This document shows, one piece after another, positions 17,497-26,747 of a stretch of DNA of 64,000 bases. Source of the DNA: Eisenbergiella porci (GTDB lineage Bacteria; Bacillota; Clostridia; Lachnospirales; Lachnospiraceae). The translations under genes were made by a program, and so were the position numbers. Under the pieces are notes generated by a model. That model was not told the DNA's origin, made no database searches, and saw only the letters and a program-made list of their open reading frames with translations. The stretch lies in the NCBI RefSeq assembly GCF_009696275.1, contig NZ_VUMI01000010.1, positions 1-64,000 of the forward strand. Direction: 5' to 3'. Position 1 is the stretch's first letter. Every line of letters starts with the position of its first letter.

Positions 17497-17943
17497 ATGT
17501 GGGAAGAAGGATGTTCCCTGGGGCAAGCGGCAGGCAGCAGGAACCTTTATGTGAATATAGACAGTGTGCCGCCCGGCGCTTACAGCACCCGTTTTCACAG
17601 CCATTCCCAGCAGGAAGAGTTTTTTCTGGTTCTGGAGGGATGCGGAACACTGCATCTTAATGATGATTGTATTCCGGTAAAGGCAGGAGATTTCTTTTCC
17701 AAGCCGGCGAGAGAGGGAAGTGCGCATACATTTTACAATTCAGGGGAAAACCCGTTGGTTCTGCTGGATGTGGGAACTGTGGAAAAGGAAGATACCTGTA
17801 TTTATCCAAGGGATAATATGCTGATGCACAAGTCCAATGGCATAACAAGAGTTTTCCGCCTGGACAGCGAAGAACATACCTGGACTTCAGAACCGAATGA
17901 GGAAGTTGTAGATGAAAATGGTTGTGCGACAGATTCTTTGTAG
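17497..17943 (+). CDS. cupin-domain protein, possibly N-terminally truncated
   Basis: A small cupin barrel of 148 residues. Cupin motif 1 is readable as FHSHSQQEEFFLVLEG near residue 33, giving two His and a Glu for metal, and motif 2 is a degenerate HTFYNSGENPLVLLDVG near 78. The ATG at 17497 has no ribosome binding site, a TGA lies two codons upstream in frame, and I would expect extra N-terminal residues before WEEGCS. The 93 bases between this gene and the methyltransferase remnant encode nothing recognisable, so the 5' end may have been lost in the same deletion. Confidence 0.6.
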   Translation: MWEEGCSLGQAAGSRNLYVNIDSVPPGAYSTRFHSHSQQEEFFLVLEGCGTLHLNDDCIPVKAGDFFSKPAREGSAHTFYNSGENPLVLLDVGTVEKEDTCIYPRDNMLMHKSNGITRVFRLDSEEHTWTSEPNEEVVDENGCATDSL

Positions 17944-18155
17944 GTTCTAAAATGAACTTGCTGTCTCAGGTCTGCTATGATATCATGGCAGCAGGACAGA
18001 CAAGGAATCAACAGGCAGGATTTGGGTAAAATGGTAATATATGGATCAGCTTTACTATTATCCGGATTTCAGAAATAGTTCAACCCTTTAATGTATTGCT
18101 AAAAATGAAACTGCTCATAACGGCCATCTTCTTGAATGGCTCTGGAAAGGAGCGT

Positions 18156-19763
18156 ATGGATATGGGACGTTGTTTTAATACCACTGGTGCATGCAATCCG
18201 CAGCTCCACTATATGGTTGACCTCCGGGAACGCCTTAGGGAAATAAGAAAGCTGGTGGATGCCGGCGAATATTTTACGATCAATAGGGCGCGTCAATATG
18301 GGAAGACTACTACAATAAAGGCTTTGGCCGATTATTTAAAAAATGACTATGTGGTGATTTCCCTTGACTTTCAGATGATCGGAAATGAAGAATTTGAAAA
18401 CGCGCACATTTTTTCGACAACCTTTGCCTCTTATTTTTTACGGACGATACGTAACAGACGAAGGCCAATACTCGGACTGCGCGATGAGATTTTAGATAAA
18501 CTGGATTATGCATCGGTCCAGGATCCGCTTTTTTCGCTTGGAAAGCTGTTTTTAATTCTGAGTGAGTTATGCGATACCGCAGAAAAGCCGGTAGTTCTGA
18601 TCATTGATGAAGCTGACAGCGCTACAAATAACCAGGTATTTCTGGATTTCCTGGCGCAGCTGAGAGCGTATTATCTCAACAGGGAAATAATGCCCGCCTT
18701 TCAATCTGTCATCCTTGCCGGTGTGTATGATGTAAAAAATATTAGCCGAAAGCTCAGGCCGGATGAAGAACATAGGATGAACAGCCCATGGAATATCGCC
18801 GCTGATTTTAAAGTTGAAATGAGTTTTTCCCAAACGGGGATTGCAGGTATGCTGAAAGAATATGAAGCGGATCATAAAACAGGTATGGACATAGATGGTA
18901 TGGCAGGCCTGATTTATGATTACACGGCAGGCTATCCGTTCCTTGTTTCACGAATATGCAAACTGATGGATGAAGATGTAGCAGAAAGTGGAAGTTTTCC
19001 TGACAAAGCGGCAGTTTGGACAAAGGATGGATTTCTGGCAGCGGTAAAGCTGCTGTTGACTGAGAAAAATACATTGTTTGAATCCCTGATTGGAAAGCTG
19101 CATGATTATCCGGGACTCCGCCAGATGGTTTACGCAATCCTTTTTGCAGGTGTAAAAATTGTATATAATCCTGATGAGCAATGGATAGACATTGCAATGA
19201 TGTTTGGATTTGCAAAAAAAAGCGGCGGGAATGTGGAAATTGCAAATCGTATTTTTGAGGTACGCCTGTATAACTATTTTTTAGCTACGGCAGAGGCACA
19301 AAGCAGTGAAATATTCAGAGCGGCTGTCCAGAGTAAACCGCAGTTCATTCAGGATGGCCATTTAGATATGAAACTGGTTTTACAGAAGTTTGTTGAACAT
19401 TTTGACAGTATTTATAGCGGCAATGCGGAGGAATTTAATGAGGAGGAAGGCCGCAGACGCTTCCTATTGTACCTGCGTCCTATCATAAACGGAACAGGAA
19501 ATTACTATATAGAAGCGGAAACGAGGAATTCACGACGTATGGATATTGTTGTGGATTATCATGGAGAGCAGTTTATTATAGAACTGAAAGTATGGCGGGG
19601 CAATGCCTATCATGAACGGGGAGAGAAACAGTTATCAGATTATCTGGATTATTTCCATCTGAAGAAAGGTTATATGCTCAGTTACAATTTCAATGTGAAC
19701 AAAGAAATTGGTATCAGGGAAATACAACTCGGTGACAGGATTTTGATAGAGGCCGTGATTTAA
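18156..19763 (+). CDS. AAA-family ATPase with C-terminal PD-(D/E)XK nuclease-like domain
   Basis: A 535-residue protein of the AAA-ATPase-like plus PD-(D/E)XK architecture that is common and uncharacterised in gut Firmicutes and Bacteroidetes. A degenerate P-loop, INRARQYGKTT, has Lys near 50. Walker B is VVLIIDEAD near 148. A winged-helix-like middle region follows. The C-terminal nuclease-like core has MDIVVDY near 464 and EQFIIELKVW near 472, giving the D-x(n)-E-x-K spacing. The ATG at 18156 follows AAAGGAG and is preferred to an in-frame ATG 60 bases upstream. The gene is followed by a small acidic protein and a PHP phosphoesterase. The biological role is unknown. Confidence 0.82.
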   Translation: MDMGRCFNTTGACNPQLHYMVDLRERLREIRKLVDAGEYFTINRARQYGKTTTIKALADYLKNDYVVISLDFQMIGNEEFENAHIFSTTFASYFLRTIRNRRRPILGLRDEILDKLDYASVQDPLFSLGKLFLILSELCDTAEKPVVLIIDEADSATNNQVFLDFLAQLRAYYLNREIMPAFQSVILAGVYDVKNISRKLRPDEEHRMNSPWNIAADFKVEMSFSQTGIAGMLKEYEADHKTGMDIDGMAGLIYDYTAGYPFLVSRICKLMDEDVAESGSFPDKAAVWTKDGFLAAVKLLLTEKNTLFESLIGKLHDYPGLRQMVYAILFAGVKIVYNPDEQWIDIAMMFGFAKKSGGNVEIANRIFEVRLYNYFLATAEAQSSEIFRAAVQSKPQFIQDGHLDMKLVLQKFVEHFDSIYSGNAEEFNEEEGRRRFLLYLRPIINGTGNYYIEAETRNSRRMDIVVDYHGEQFIIELKVWRGNAYHERGEKQLSDYLDYFHLKKGYMLSYNFNVNKEIGIREIQLGDRILIEAVI

Positions 19764-19812
19764 CATATCTGTGAAAATCCTGGACCGTTACTACAGAAAA
19801 GAGGAGTCTGTT

Positions 19813-20025
19813 TTGGAAAAGAAATTTAAAGAGCTTTATCTTGCGGGAGAAATTGAATTTGAGGAAATCGATGATTATGTTGAAAAATGGAATAACAGTG
19901 ACGAACCCTGTACGCTTCGTGAATACCTCGGGCTGAATGCACAGGAAGAGGATGTATGGATTGAAGACAGCGACGAAGCGCTGCAGGAGCTTCTTGACAG
20001 TCAGAAAAAGGGAAGCAGAGCATGA
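19813..20025 (+). CDS. small acidic conserved protein
   Basis: A product of 70 residues, strongly acidic (FEEIDDYVEKW, NAQEEDVWIEDSDEALQELL), with no membrane segment. The TTG at 19813 is chosen because AGGAG precedes it by seven bases. An upstream in-frame GTG at 19771 has no site. I recall similar small proteins next to AAA/PD-(D/E)XK genes in Lachnospiraceae, but cannot name a family. The stop codon overlaps the start of the PHP gene (ATGA), and the ATPase ends 49 bases upstream, so the three are probably cotranscribed. It might act as an adaptor or inhibitor, which is inference only. Confidence 0.65.
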   Translation: MEKKFKELYLAGEIEFEEIDDYVEKWNNSDEPCTLREYLGLNAQEEDVWIEDSDEALQELLDSQKKGSRA

Positions 20026-20966
20026 GCTGGCTGGATTTGCACATGCATTCGGAAGTAAGCCTGGACGGGGAATATTCTCCAAAGCAACTCGCCGGGCTTT
20101 GCCATGAGAAAGGCCTGAAGGTGGCGGCGCTGTCTGATCATAATTCAGTCAGGGGCGTGGAAGAAATGATGGTATCCTGCGCCCGTTTCGGTATCCGCGG
20201 GATACCGGCGGTAGAGCTGGACTGCACCTTTGATGGCGTGGACCTGCACCTGCTGGGCTATGGAATCGATTATCATGACAGCAGATACGCAGAACTGGAA
20301 AACAGGATACTTTCCCGGAAAAAGGAAAATTCCTTCCGTGCAATGAAGATACTGCGGGACATAGGGATTATTTTTGAGGAAGAAAAGGTTCTGGCCCTGT
20401 CCCGGAATGGAATTGTGGTGGGAGAAACTATTGCTGAAGCGGCACTGGCAGATGAACGCAATCTCAACAATCCCCTGCTTATTCCTTACCGGCCGGGCGG
20501 TGAGCGGGGAGACAATCCCTATGTCAATTTTTTCTGGGATTTCTGTTCCCAGGGGAAGCCGGCCTATTTCCCGGCAGATTATCCTGCTTTTGAGGAAGCG
20601 CAGCAGCTGATAGAGGATACAGGCGGAATATCAGTGATAGCCCATCCGGTCAATACCGTAGGCAAAAACCGGGACAGAATACGCACGATGGTGAAAATGG
20701 GCGTATCAGGGCTGGAGGTCTACAGCAGCTACCATACTGCAGCTGATGTAACCTGGTTTCATCAGCTGGCAGAGGAATTGAAGCTGCTGGAAACGATGGG
20801 AAGTGATTTCCATGGAAAGACCAAGCCTTCCGTCGTATTGGGAGGGACAAATGCCGGGCTGCTGAAAACGAATGCGGCGCCGGGAGAGGAAAACGGTCCT
20901 TCTCAGGAAGAGCGCACGCTCGCTTTGCTGGATTATCTTCTGAAAATTCACGCCACCTTTCGGTAG
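20022..20966 (+). CDS. PHP-domain phosphoesterase
   Basis: A 314-residue PHP-domain metal hydrolase. Motif I is LHMHSEVSLDG at residues 6-16, motif II SDHNSV near 39, motif III contains VIAHPVN near 208, and motif IV GSDFHGKTKP near 267. Together these supply the His/Asp cluster for two or three metal ions. Close relatives are annotated as nucleoside 3',5'-bisphosphate phosphatase (RNase AM/YciV-like). An insertion around residues 110-190 (with DNPYVNFFWDFC) is typical of that subgroup. The gene is translationally coupled to the small acidic protein. The end was probably cut close by a deletion affecting the next gene. Confidence 0.85.
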   Translation: MSWLDLHMHSEVSLDGEYSPKQLAGLCHEKGLKVAALSDHNSVRGVEEMMVSCARFGIRGIPAVELDCTFDGVDLHLLGYGIDYHDSRYAELENRILSRKKENSFRAMKILRDIGIIFEEEKVLALSRNGIVVGETIAEAALADERNLNNPLLIPYRPGGERGDNPYVNFFWDFCSQGKPAYFPADYPAFEEAQQLIEDTGGISVIAHPVNTVGKNRDRIRTMVKMGVSGLEVYSSYHTAADVTWFHQLAEELKLLETMGSDFHGKTKPSVVLGGTNAGLLKTNAAPGEENGPSQEERTLALLDYLLKIHATFR

Positions 20967-21004
20967 CCGTTGGAGTAAAGCTTCAGCCCCGTCTGAGCTG
21001 TTAC

Positions 21005-21856
21005 AATAATTCGAAGCAACTGAATAAAAGTACGCTGCGGAACATCCTTTCACAGAAAAGGACGGCTACCAAGCCTGAGCTGGCAAAATACAGCGGCCTG
21101 AGCGTGGTGACAGTGAATGCCCTGCTCTCTGAAATGCTTTATAGCGGCGAGGTGCAGGAAGGCGGAAACGCGCCCTCCGGCGGCGGGCGTCCCTCCATGC
21201 AGTACCGCTATAACTACGATTACCGCACAGTGGCTGTGGTATACGGACATCAATTGGAGGGGCGAAGCTACATACATACGCTGGCTGTTAATCTGGACGG
21301 TAAAAAGCTGTGGGAACGGCAGGAATACATGGAGGAGATCGGTCCTGAGAGCTTTGATTCCGCTATGGATGAGGTATTTGCCGCCTTCGGCAATACCGGG
21401 CTGATTGCTTTCGGCCTGCCGGGGGAGGCGATTGGCAATGAGGTAATCATCAACGATTTCAAAGGGCTGGAGGGACGCGTATTTCTTCCCCGGCTCAGGG
21501 AGCGCTATTAGGTTCCTGTCCTGTTTGAAAATGATATCAATGCCATGACCTACGGCTATTATCAGTTAAAATGCGCAGAAGGAGAAGCCTGTGTGGCAGG
21601 GATTTATTTCCCGAGATCCTTTTTCCCCGGGGCGGGCCTGGTCCTTAACGGCAGCATTTACTATGGCGCTTCACATTTTGCGGGAGAGATGGGAGCTATG
21701 TACACGCCGGTGCCGTGGGATAAGCTGGATTATTTTGATGAAGCGCAGGTGCTTCACCAGCTGGAGGAGGATTACGAAACCGGCATGATAAGCCTTGCTC
21801 TGAAGCGTATCGTAGAGGATATGGATGCGCTGCAGGACAGGGAAGTAAAGCTTTAA
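21005..21856 (+). pseudogene. ROK-family repressor/kinase, no start, internal amber, truncated
   Basis: One continuous frame reads as a ROK protein from NNSKQLNKSTLRNIL through the HTH (TKPELAKYSGLSVVTVNALL) into the sugar-kinase-like domain. There is no ATG/GTG and no ribosome binding site at the expected start, because the frame follows the PHP stop by 38 bases. TAG at 21509-21511 interrupts RLRERY-stop-VPVLFENDINAM, exactly before the conserved END motif. The C-terminus stops after about 284 codons against the usual 380 or so, without the Cys-rich metal segment. The three independent lesions make it a pseudogene. Confidence 0.82.
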
Positions 21857-21888
21857 AGGAGCTATAAAGGATAATCAGCAACCGGAAA

Positions 21889-21901
21889 AGTTACGGTAAA
21901 T
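21889..21901 (+). repeat. AGTTACGGTAAAT motif, copy 2
   Basis: Exact copy of the 13-mer at 12036-12048, just upstream of the acetyltransferase start region. Confidence 0.5.
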
Positions 21902-21927
21902 TATAAGAAATGAGGATGAATACAGCG

Positions 21928-22545
21928 ATGAATCAGAAGGAAAGAATGCTGGCCGGGCTGCCTTATAAGGCATGGCTGGACGGCCTGACGGAAGAACGTG
22001 AGGAGAATAAGAAGCGGATCTACCGCTATAACAATACGCCGCCGGAGCAGGGAGAAGAGCTCGGCGCGCTGATCAGGGAAATTATCGGAAAATGCGGGAA
22101 AAATATTTTCATTGAACCGCCGTTCCGCTGCGATTACGGCAGCAACATTGAAGTGGGTGAGAATTTCTTCGCCAACTATAACCTGACAATCCTGGATGTG
22201 GGAAAGGTGACCATAGGTAAAAATGCACAGATCGCACCCAATGTTTCAATCTTTACCGCAGGCCATCCCGTACATCCTGATTCCAGGAATTCAGGCTATG
22301 AATACGGCATCAGCGTGACCATCGGCGACAATGTATGGCTGGGAGGCAATACAGTGATCAATCCGGGCGTAACCATCGGGAACAATGTGGTAATCGGCGC
22401 CGGGAGCGTTGTGACAAAGGATATTCCTGATAATGTGATCGCAGTGGGCAATCCCTGCAGGGTGCTGCGCACAATTACGGAGGAGGATCGAAAATACTAT
22501 TTTAAAGACCGGGAATTTGACGTGGATGATTATAAACCGGAGTAA
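21928..22545 (+). CDS. sugar O-acetyltransferase (maltose/galactoside type, hexapeptide repeat)
   Basis: A left-handed beta-helix acetyltransferase of the Maa/LacA group, 205 residues, transferring acetyl from acetyl-CoA to a sugar hydroxyl in the cytoplasm. The N-terminal Maa domain reads MNQKERMLAGLPYKAWLDGL. Hexapeptide repeats follow (IGKNAQIAPNVSIFTAGHP with the catalytic His near 112, then GGNTVINPGVTIGNNVVIGAGSVV). An in-frame ATG at 21910 is possible, but the family start is at 21928. The AraC gene follows after 12 bases, so it opens a small carbohydrate operon. Confidence 0.9.
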   Translation: MNQKERMLAGLPYKAWLDGLTEEREENKKRIYRYNNTPPEQGEELGALIREIIGKCGKNIFIEPPFRCDYGSNIEVGENFFANYNLTILDVGKVTIGKNAQIAPNVSIFTAGHPVHPDSRNSGYEYGISVTIGDNVWLGGNTVINPGVTIGNNVVIGAGSVVTKDIPDNVIAVGNPCRVLRTITEEDRKYYFKDREFDVDDYKPE

Positions 22546-22557
22546 AAGGAACCGCAG

Positions 22558-23439
22558 ATGAAACAGCCCAGACCCTTAAGAGAAAACAGAAAGCATGGAG
22601 ATTTACTGTTCCCTGTCAGCGCATATGAGACAAAAATGGAAGAGGATTTCCAGATGCCGCTGAGCTATCACTGGCATCCGGAAATTGAGATTTTCTTCAT
22701 CACTTCAGGCAAGGCCAATTTTCAGGTGGAAGCGGAACAGTTCGTGATTGAGGAGGGGGATGTGCTTTTAATCAAGCCCAATACCCTCCACGGCTCCCAT
22801 GACTGCTTCGGGACAAAGCTGGAATTCAGGGCGGTGGTTTTTGACTACAGCTTCCTCTCCGGGATGGCCAATGACAGAATTGAACAGAAATATCTGCAGC
22901 CCTTGCTGGCGCAGGAGCAAGGCAGGTATATCCTGCTGCGGGAGAAGAACAGCATTCAGAAGGCGCTGTTTGAAATGCTCAATAAAACCTTCTTTGTTTT
23001 CGATGAAAAGGAAAAGGGCTATGAGCTGCTTGTCCGTGCTTACCTTCTTCAGGTGGTTTACGATATTATCATACTTCAGGAGGAAGAAATCCAGCCGGTG
23101 AAGGCCAATACGAGAAAGAGTGAAATGATCCGGAAAATCGTAGGTTTTGTGGAGGAAAATTATACCCAGCGCATCGTCCTGAACTCTCTGGCAGCCTACC
23201 TTTCCGTAAGCGAGGGCTATCTGTGCCGTTTCTTCAGGGAGAATTTCCATATGACCTTTGTGGAATATGTGCAGCGGGTCAGATTCCGGAAAGCGGAGCG
23301 CCTTTTGAAGGAAACGGATGATCCGGTGGGAAAGATTGCGTTGGATGTGGGCTTTGGAAGCGGGAACTATTTCACCACAGAGTTTGGGAAGCTGTATCAT
23401 ACCACACCGCAGAAATACAGAAAAGGTCAGGATACTTAA
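22558..23439 (+). CDS. AraC-family transcriptional regulator with cupin sensor domain
   Basis: A 293-residue regulator. The N-terminal cupin domain (YHWHPEIEIFFITSGKANF near residues 38-56, LIKPNTLHG near 76) probably binds a sugar. The C-terminal pair of HTH motifs is LNSLAAYLSVSEGYLCRFFR near 210 and IALDVGFGSGNYFTTEFGKL near 262. It lies between the acetyltransferase and the GH31 gene and probably activates the GH31 gene, whose start is about 140 bases downstream. Confidence 0.9.
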   Translation: MKQPRPLRENRKHGDLLFPVSAYETKMEEDFQMPLSYHWHPEIEIFFITSGKANFQVEAEQFVIEEGDVLLIKPNTLHGSHDCFGTKLEFRAVVFDYSFLSGMANDRIEQKYLQPLLAQEQGRYILLREKNSIQKALFEMLNKTFFVFDEKEKGYELLVRAYLLQVVYDIIILQEEEIQPVKANTRKSEMIRKIVGFVEENYTQRIVLNSLAAYLSVSEGYLCRFFRENFHMTFVEYVQRVRFRKAERLLKETDDPVGKIALDVGFGSGNYFTTEFGKLYHTTPQKYRKGQDT

Positions 23440-23577
23440 AAAACTGGTCAATATACATAATGAATCCATAAAAAAGAATGAATATAATGGTGGAAGACAG
23501 GTGAACAGCCTGTTTGCCATTTTTTGGATCTGTCAAAAATATTGACAGTTCCTTATCCAAACAGAGGAGGATTTGCT

Positions 23578-25575
23578 ATGTATACAATGAGTCAGGAAGG
23601 AAATGCCCTCGTTTACCGTTATGATGGCGAGGTGCTTTCCGTAGAGCCCTGGGGAGCCAACAGCTTCCGTGTCCGTTCCACGATTCTCGGAGAACTGGAG
23701 GATACGGATTATGCATTGCTTAAACAGGATGAAGTGAAAGCGGAAATAACCGTGGGTGAGTATCGTTCGGAAATTGTGAACGGGAAAATCCGTGCGGTCC
23801 TTGAAGTGAGCAACTGGTCAAAGAAGTGTGATATTTCTTTTTACAACCAGAATGGGAAGCTTCTTTTAAAGGAAGCGGGAGAGGGCGGCGCCCTGAATAA
23901 GAAAAACCGTTTCTTCAAACCCATCATCGGAGGAGATTTTCACCTGACCGTGACCTTTGCTTCCGAGCCGAAAGAAAAGCTGTTCGGTATGGGACAGTAC
24001 CAGCAGGATATCCTGAATGTAAAAAACTGCAATCTTGAGCTGGCCCACAGAAATTCCCAGGCGAGCGTTCCCTTCGTGCTTTCGGATCAGGGCTATGGCT
24101 TCCTGTGGCACAATCCGGCTGTCGGCCGTGTGAGCTTTGCCTCCAACACCACAGAGTGGTATGCGGAAAGCACAAAGCAGATGGATTACTGGATTACCGC
24201 AGGGGATACGCCGGATGAAATCGAGCGTGCCTATGCGGATGCTACGGGTAAGGTGCCCATGATGCCTGAATATGGAATGGGCTTCTGGCAGTGCAAGCTG
24301 CGTTACTGGAATCAGGAGCAGCTGCTGGAGGTGGCAAGGGAATATAAAAAGAGAAATATTCCCATTGATGTCATCGTCTGTGACTTTTTCCACTGGCCGA
24401 AAATGGGTGATTTCCGTTTTGACGAGGAATTTTTCCCGGATCCGGACGCTATGGTCAGGGAGCTGAAAGACATGGGAATCGAGCTGATGGTTTCCGTATG
24501 GCCCCAGATCGACTGGAAAAGTGAAAACTATGAGGAAATGAAACAGAAGGGGCTTCTTGTAAAGGCGGAAAAGGGTGTGGACATCGCCATGCTTTACAAT
24601 GGCAACAGCACCTTCTATGATGCCACCAATCCCCGTTCACGCGCATATGTATGGGACAAATGCAAGCAGAATTACTATGACAAGGGAATCAAGGTATTCT
24701 GGCTGGATGAAGCGGAGCCGGAGTACAGCGGCTATGATTTCGATAATTACCGTTATTATCAGGGAACCAATGCCCAGATTGGAAACATTTATCCCCAGGC
24801 TTATGCGAGAACCTTCTATGAAGGACAGACGGAAGCCGGGCAGGAAAATGTGGTTAACCTGCTTCGCTGCGCATGGGCCGGCAGCCAGCGTTACGGCGCG
24901 CTTGTATGGTCAGGAGACATCCATTCCGACTGGGAGACCTTCCGCAGACAGGTATGTGCCGGCCTGAATATGGGCGTGGCGGGTATTCCCTGGTGGACCA
25001 CCGATATCGGCGGCTTTTCCGGAGGAAACCCGGAGGATGAAAGCTTCCGCAGGCTGCTGGTGCGCTGGTTTGAGTGGGGAACCTTCTGTCCGGTAATGCG
25101 TCTGCATGGTGACCGTGTCCCTTCTCAGAGAGTGATGAATCAGGCGGGAGAGGTGATGCAGCCCACCGGCGCTGATAATGAGGTATGGAGCTTCGGCGGG
25201 GAAAACTGTGAAACCCTGGTAAAATACATCCGTTTCCGTGAAGCCATGAGACCTTATACCAGAAAGCTGATGGAAGAGGCCCATACCCTGGGCAGGCCCG
25301 TAATGCGTACCATGTTCTATGAGTTCCCGGAGCAGGAGTGCTGCTGGGATATGAAGGAGCAGTATATGTACGGAAGCGACATGCTGGTTGCCCCGGTTAT
25401 GTATGAGGACGCTGTGGAACGTCAGGTATATCTTCCCGCAGGCGCAAAGTGGACGCTGGTTCATGACGGAACGGAATACGAAGGCAGACAGACCGTTACT
25501 GTAAAGGCAGATCTGGATGTGATCCCTGTCTTTTTACGCGATGGAAAGCTTTCTGAGCTGGTGGGGCTGATTTAA
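23578..25575 (+). CDS. glycoside hydrolase family 31 (alpha-xylosidase/alpha-glucosidase-like)
   Basis: A 665-residue GH31 enzyme hydrolysing terminal alpha-linked residues. There is an N-terminal beta-sandwich, then the (beta/alpha)8 barrel with MPEYGMGFWQCKLRY near 235, the nucleophile motif VFWLDEAEPEYSG near 372-384, the acid/base region SGDIHSDW near 445, and WWTTDIGGFSGG near 478. The WLDEAEPE form resembles YicI-type alpha-xylosidases. The ATG at 23578 has GAGGAGGA at good spacing. No signal peptide is present, so it is cytoplasmic. The AraC gene upstream is the likely regulator. Confidence 0.9.
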   Translation: MYTMSQEGNALVYRYDGEVLSVEPWGANSFRVRSTILGELEDTDYALLKQDEVKAEITVGEYRSEIVNGKIRAVLEVSNWSKKCDISFYNQNGKLLLKEAGEGGALNKKNRFFKPIIGGDFHLTVTFASEPKEKLFGMGQYQQDILNVKNCNLELAHRNSQASVPFVLSDQGYGFLWHNPAVGRVSFASNTTEWYAESTKQMDYWITAGDTPDEIERAYADATGKVPMMPEYGMGFWQCKLRYWNQEQLLEVAREYKKRNIPIDVIVCDFFHWPKMGDFRFDEEFFPDPDAMVRELKDMGIELMVSVWPQIDWKSENYEEMKQKGLLVKAEKGVDIAMLYNGNSTFYDATNPRSRAYVWDKCKQNYYDKGIKVFWLDEAEPEYSGYDFDNYRYYQGTNAQIGNIYPQAYARTFYEGQTEAGQENVVNLLRCAWAGSQRYGALVWSGDIHSDWETFRRQVCAGLNMGVAGIPWWTTDIGGFSGGNPEDESFRRLLVRWFEWGTFCPVMRLHGDRVPSQRVMNQAGEVMQPTGADNEVWSFGGENCETLVKYIRFREAMRPYTRKLMEEAHTLGRPVMRTMFYEFPEQECCWDMKEQYMYGSDMLVAPVMYEDAVERQVYLPAGAKWTLVHDGTEYEGRQTVTVKADLDVIPVFLRDGKLSELVGLI

Positions 25576-25729
25576 AAAAGGAAACTGCGCGGCAGCCCAG
25601 TGTGGCTGCTGCGGCAGGAATTACGGCCATCCTGGCCCTGGCAGGCAGATGCCTGGAATATAAAGCCGTAAGGAAGGTCACGCAGCCGCTTGTAGCAGTG
25701 CATTCTCTGTGCGCCCTGGCCTCCGTGCT
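25576..25729. other. short intergenic region with an open but start-less frame
   Basis: In the +1 frame after the GH31 stop, about 50 codons read without a stop to 25732 and contain hydrophobic segments (SVAAAAGITAILALAG). There is no start codon with a ribosome binding site, so it is either chance or the tail of a lost membrane protein gene. No terminator was recognised. Confidence 0.25.
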
Positions 25730-26548
25730 TTAAGATCCCAGGTTCTCCTGCCGGTACTGGCTTGGAGACACGCCGTATTTCCTTTTAAAGGTCCGGCTCA
25801 TGTGGAATTCGTCACAGAAACCGAAATTCAGCGCTGTTTCATGCAGCTTGACCTCCGGCTGGCTTAACAGGAACTGGCGCACCATTTCCAGCTTTACATC
25901 CATTTGATAGACATACAGCGTCTTGCCGTATGCCTTTTTAAATTGGTTGGAAAGTGTCCTTTCACATACAAAGAAACGATCTGCCAGGTCCTTCCCTGTA
26001 AAAAAAGTCTGGGGCGTCGTCTGAATCAGCCGTGATGCTTCTGCCAGAATATTGTGGGAGGAAGAGGCTGACACCGGCTTTTCCTGCTGCTCCTTCAGCT
26101 CGCAGAGAAGCAGGTTTATGAGAAGGGAAAGCTTATCCTCACGCAGAGAAGAGCCGTTCCACCGCAGGGAGATGATTTCCTGGAAAATCTCTTTTATCCG
26201 GGGATTATCCTGACAGTGAATCAGGGAATGAAATTCCGCCAGCCGGGAAGAGAAAGCAGTCCCCATGCGTTCCGTCTCCAGCGGTTTTACATGAATATAC
26301 ATGTGTTTATTATTAGGGGTGCACAGCCCCTTCCCATAATGATGCCTGCCTGCCGGCAGAATGAGCAAATCATCGGAATGCATTTCATAACAGGAGTTTT
26401 CCTCCATAATCCGCCAGCTTCCGTCAAGCATATACAGGAAATCATGCTCGTCCATAACCCTGTCCGGATGAGGCGTGGGGTTGATAAAGGTTATATAATT
26501 GGCCGAACTGACGCGCCGCGGGCTCATCAACTGAAAATAAGCGCTCAT
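25730..26548 (-). CDS. AraC-family transcriptional regulator
   Basis: A 272-residue regulator with an N-terminal cupin-like sensor (DFLYMLDGSWRIMEEN near residue 38; LILPAGRHHYG near 65). The C-terminal AraC HTH pair is TGKDLADRFFVCERTLSNQFKK and TALNFGFCDEFHMSRTFKRK. The ATG at 26548 follows GGAGGG on the minus strand. The open frame extends 100 codons further upstream without a good start. It is divergent from the GH127 gene, with a 199-base shared region holding a CTGTTAACAG palindrome (26586-26595), so it probably controls GH127. Confidence 0.9.
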   Translation of the reverse strand: MSAYFQLMSPRRVSSANYITFINPTPHPDRVMDEHDFLYMLDGSWRIMEENSCYEMHSDDLLILPAGRHHYGKGLCTPNNKHMYIHVKPLETERMGTAFSSRLAEFHSLIHCQDNPRIKEIFQEIISLRWNGSSLREDKLSLLINLLLCELKEQQEKPVSASSSHNILAEASRLIQTTPQTFFTGKDLADRFFVCERTLSNQFKKAYGKTLYVYQMDVKLEMVRQFLLSQPEVKLHETALNFGFCDEFHMSRTFKRKYGVSPSQYRQENLGS

Positions 26549-26576
26549 ATTGCCCTCCGTTAACGGTTCATTCCCT

Positions 26577-26586
26577 TCACAGTTAC
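26577..26586 (-). repeat. GTAACTGTGA intergenic motif, copy 2
   Basis: The motif reads on the minus strand toward the AraC gene, 28 bases before its start. It overlaps the CTGTTAACAG palindrome by one base. Confidence 0.55.
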
Positions 26587-26663
26587 TGTTAACAGCTGAC
26601 TGAAGGGTTACCTTGCTTTTCCATATTATACATGCTGCTTTCCATAATAGCAATGGAAAAGCT

Positions 26664-26691
26664 TTGCTGTGCCTGTTAGGATAAATATAAA
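26664..26691 (+). promoter_or_regulatory. candidate promoter for the GH127 gene
   Basis: TTGCTG (26664-26669) and TATAAA (26686-26691) with a 16-base spacer, 57 bases before the GH127 start. It is a plausible but not strong sigma-A promoter next to the AraC divergent region. Confidence 0.45.
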
Positions 26692-26747
26692 TCAAGCGGC
26701 ATTTGGAAAACGTCCCAAATGTGACGCAGCGCAGGAGGATAACAAAT

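Noticed and set aside
17412-17660. Small plus-strand frame between the methyltransferase relic and the cupin gene
   Set aside because: It overlaps the well-supported cupin frame, has no ribosome binding site and no recognisable content.
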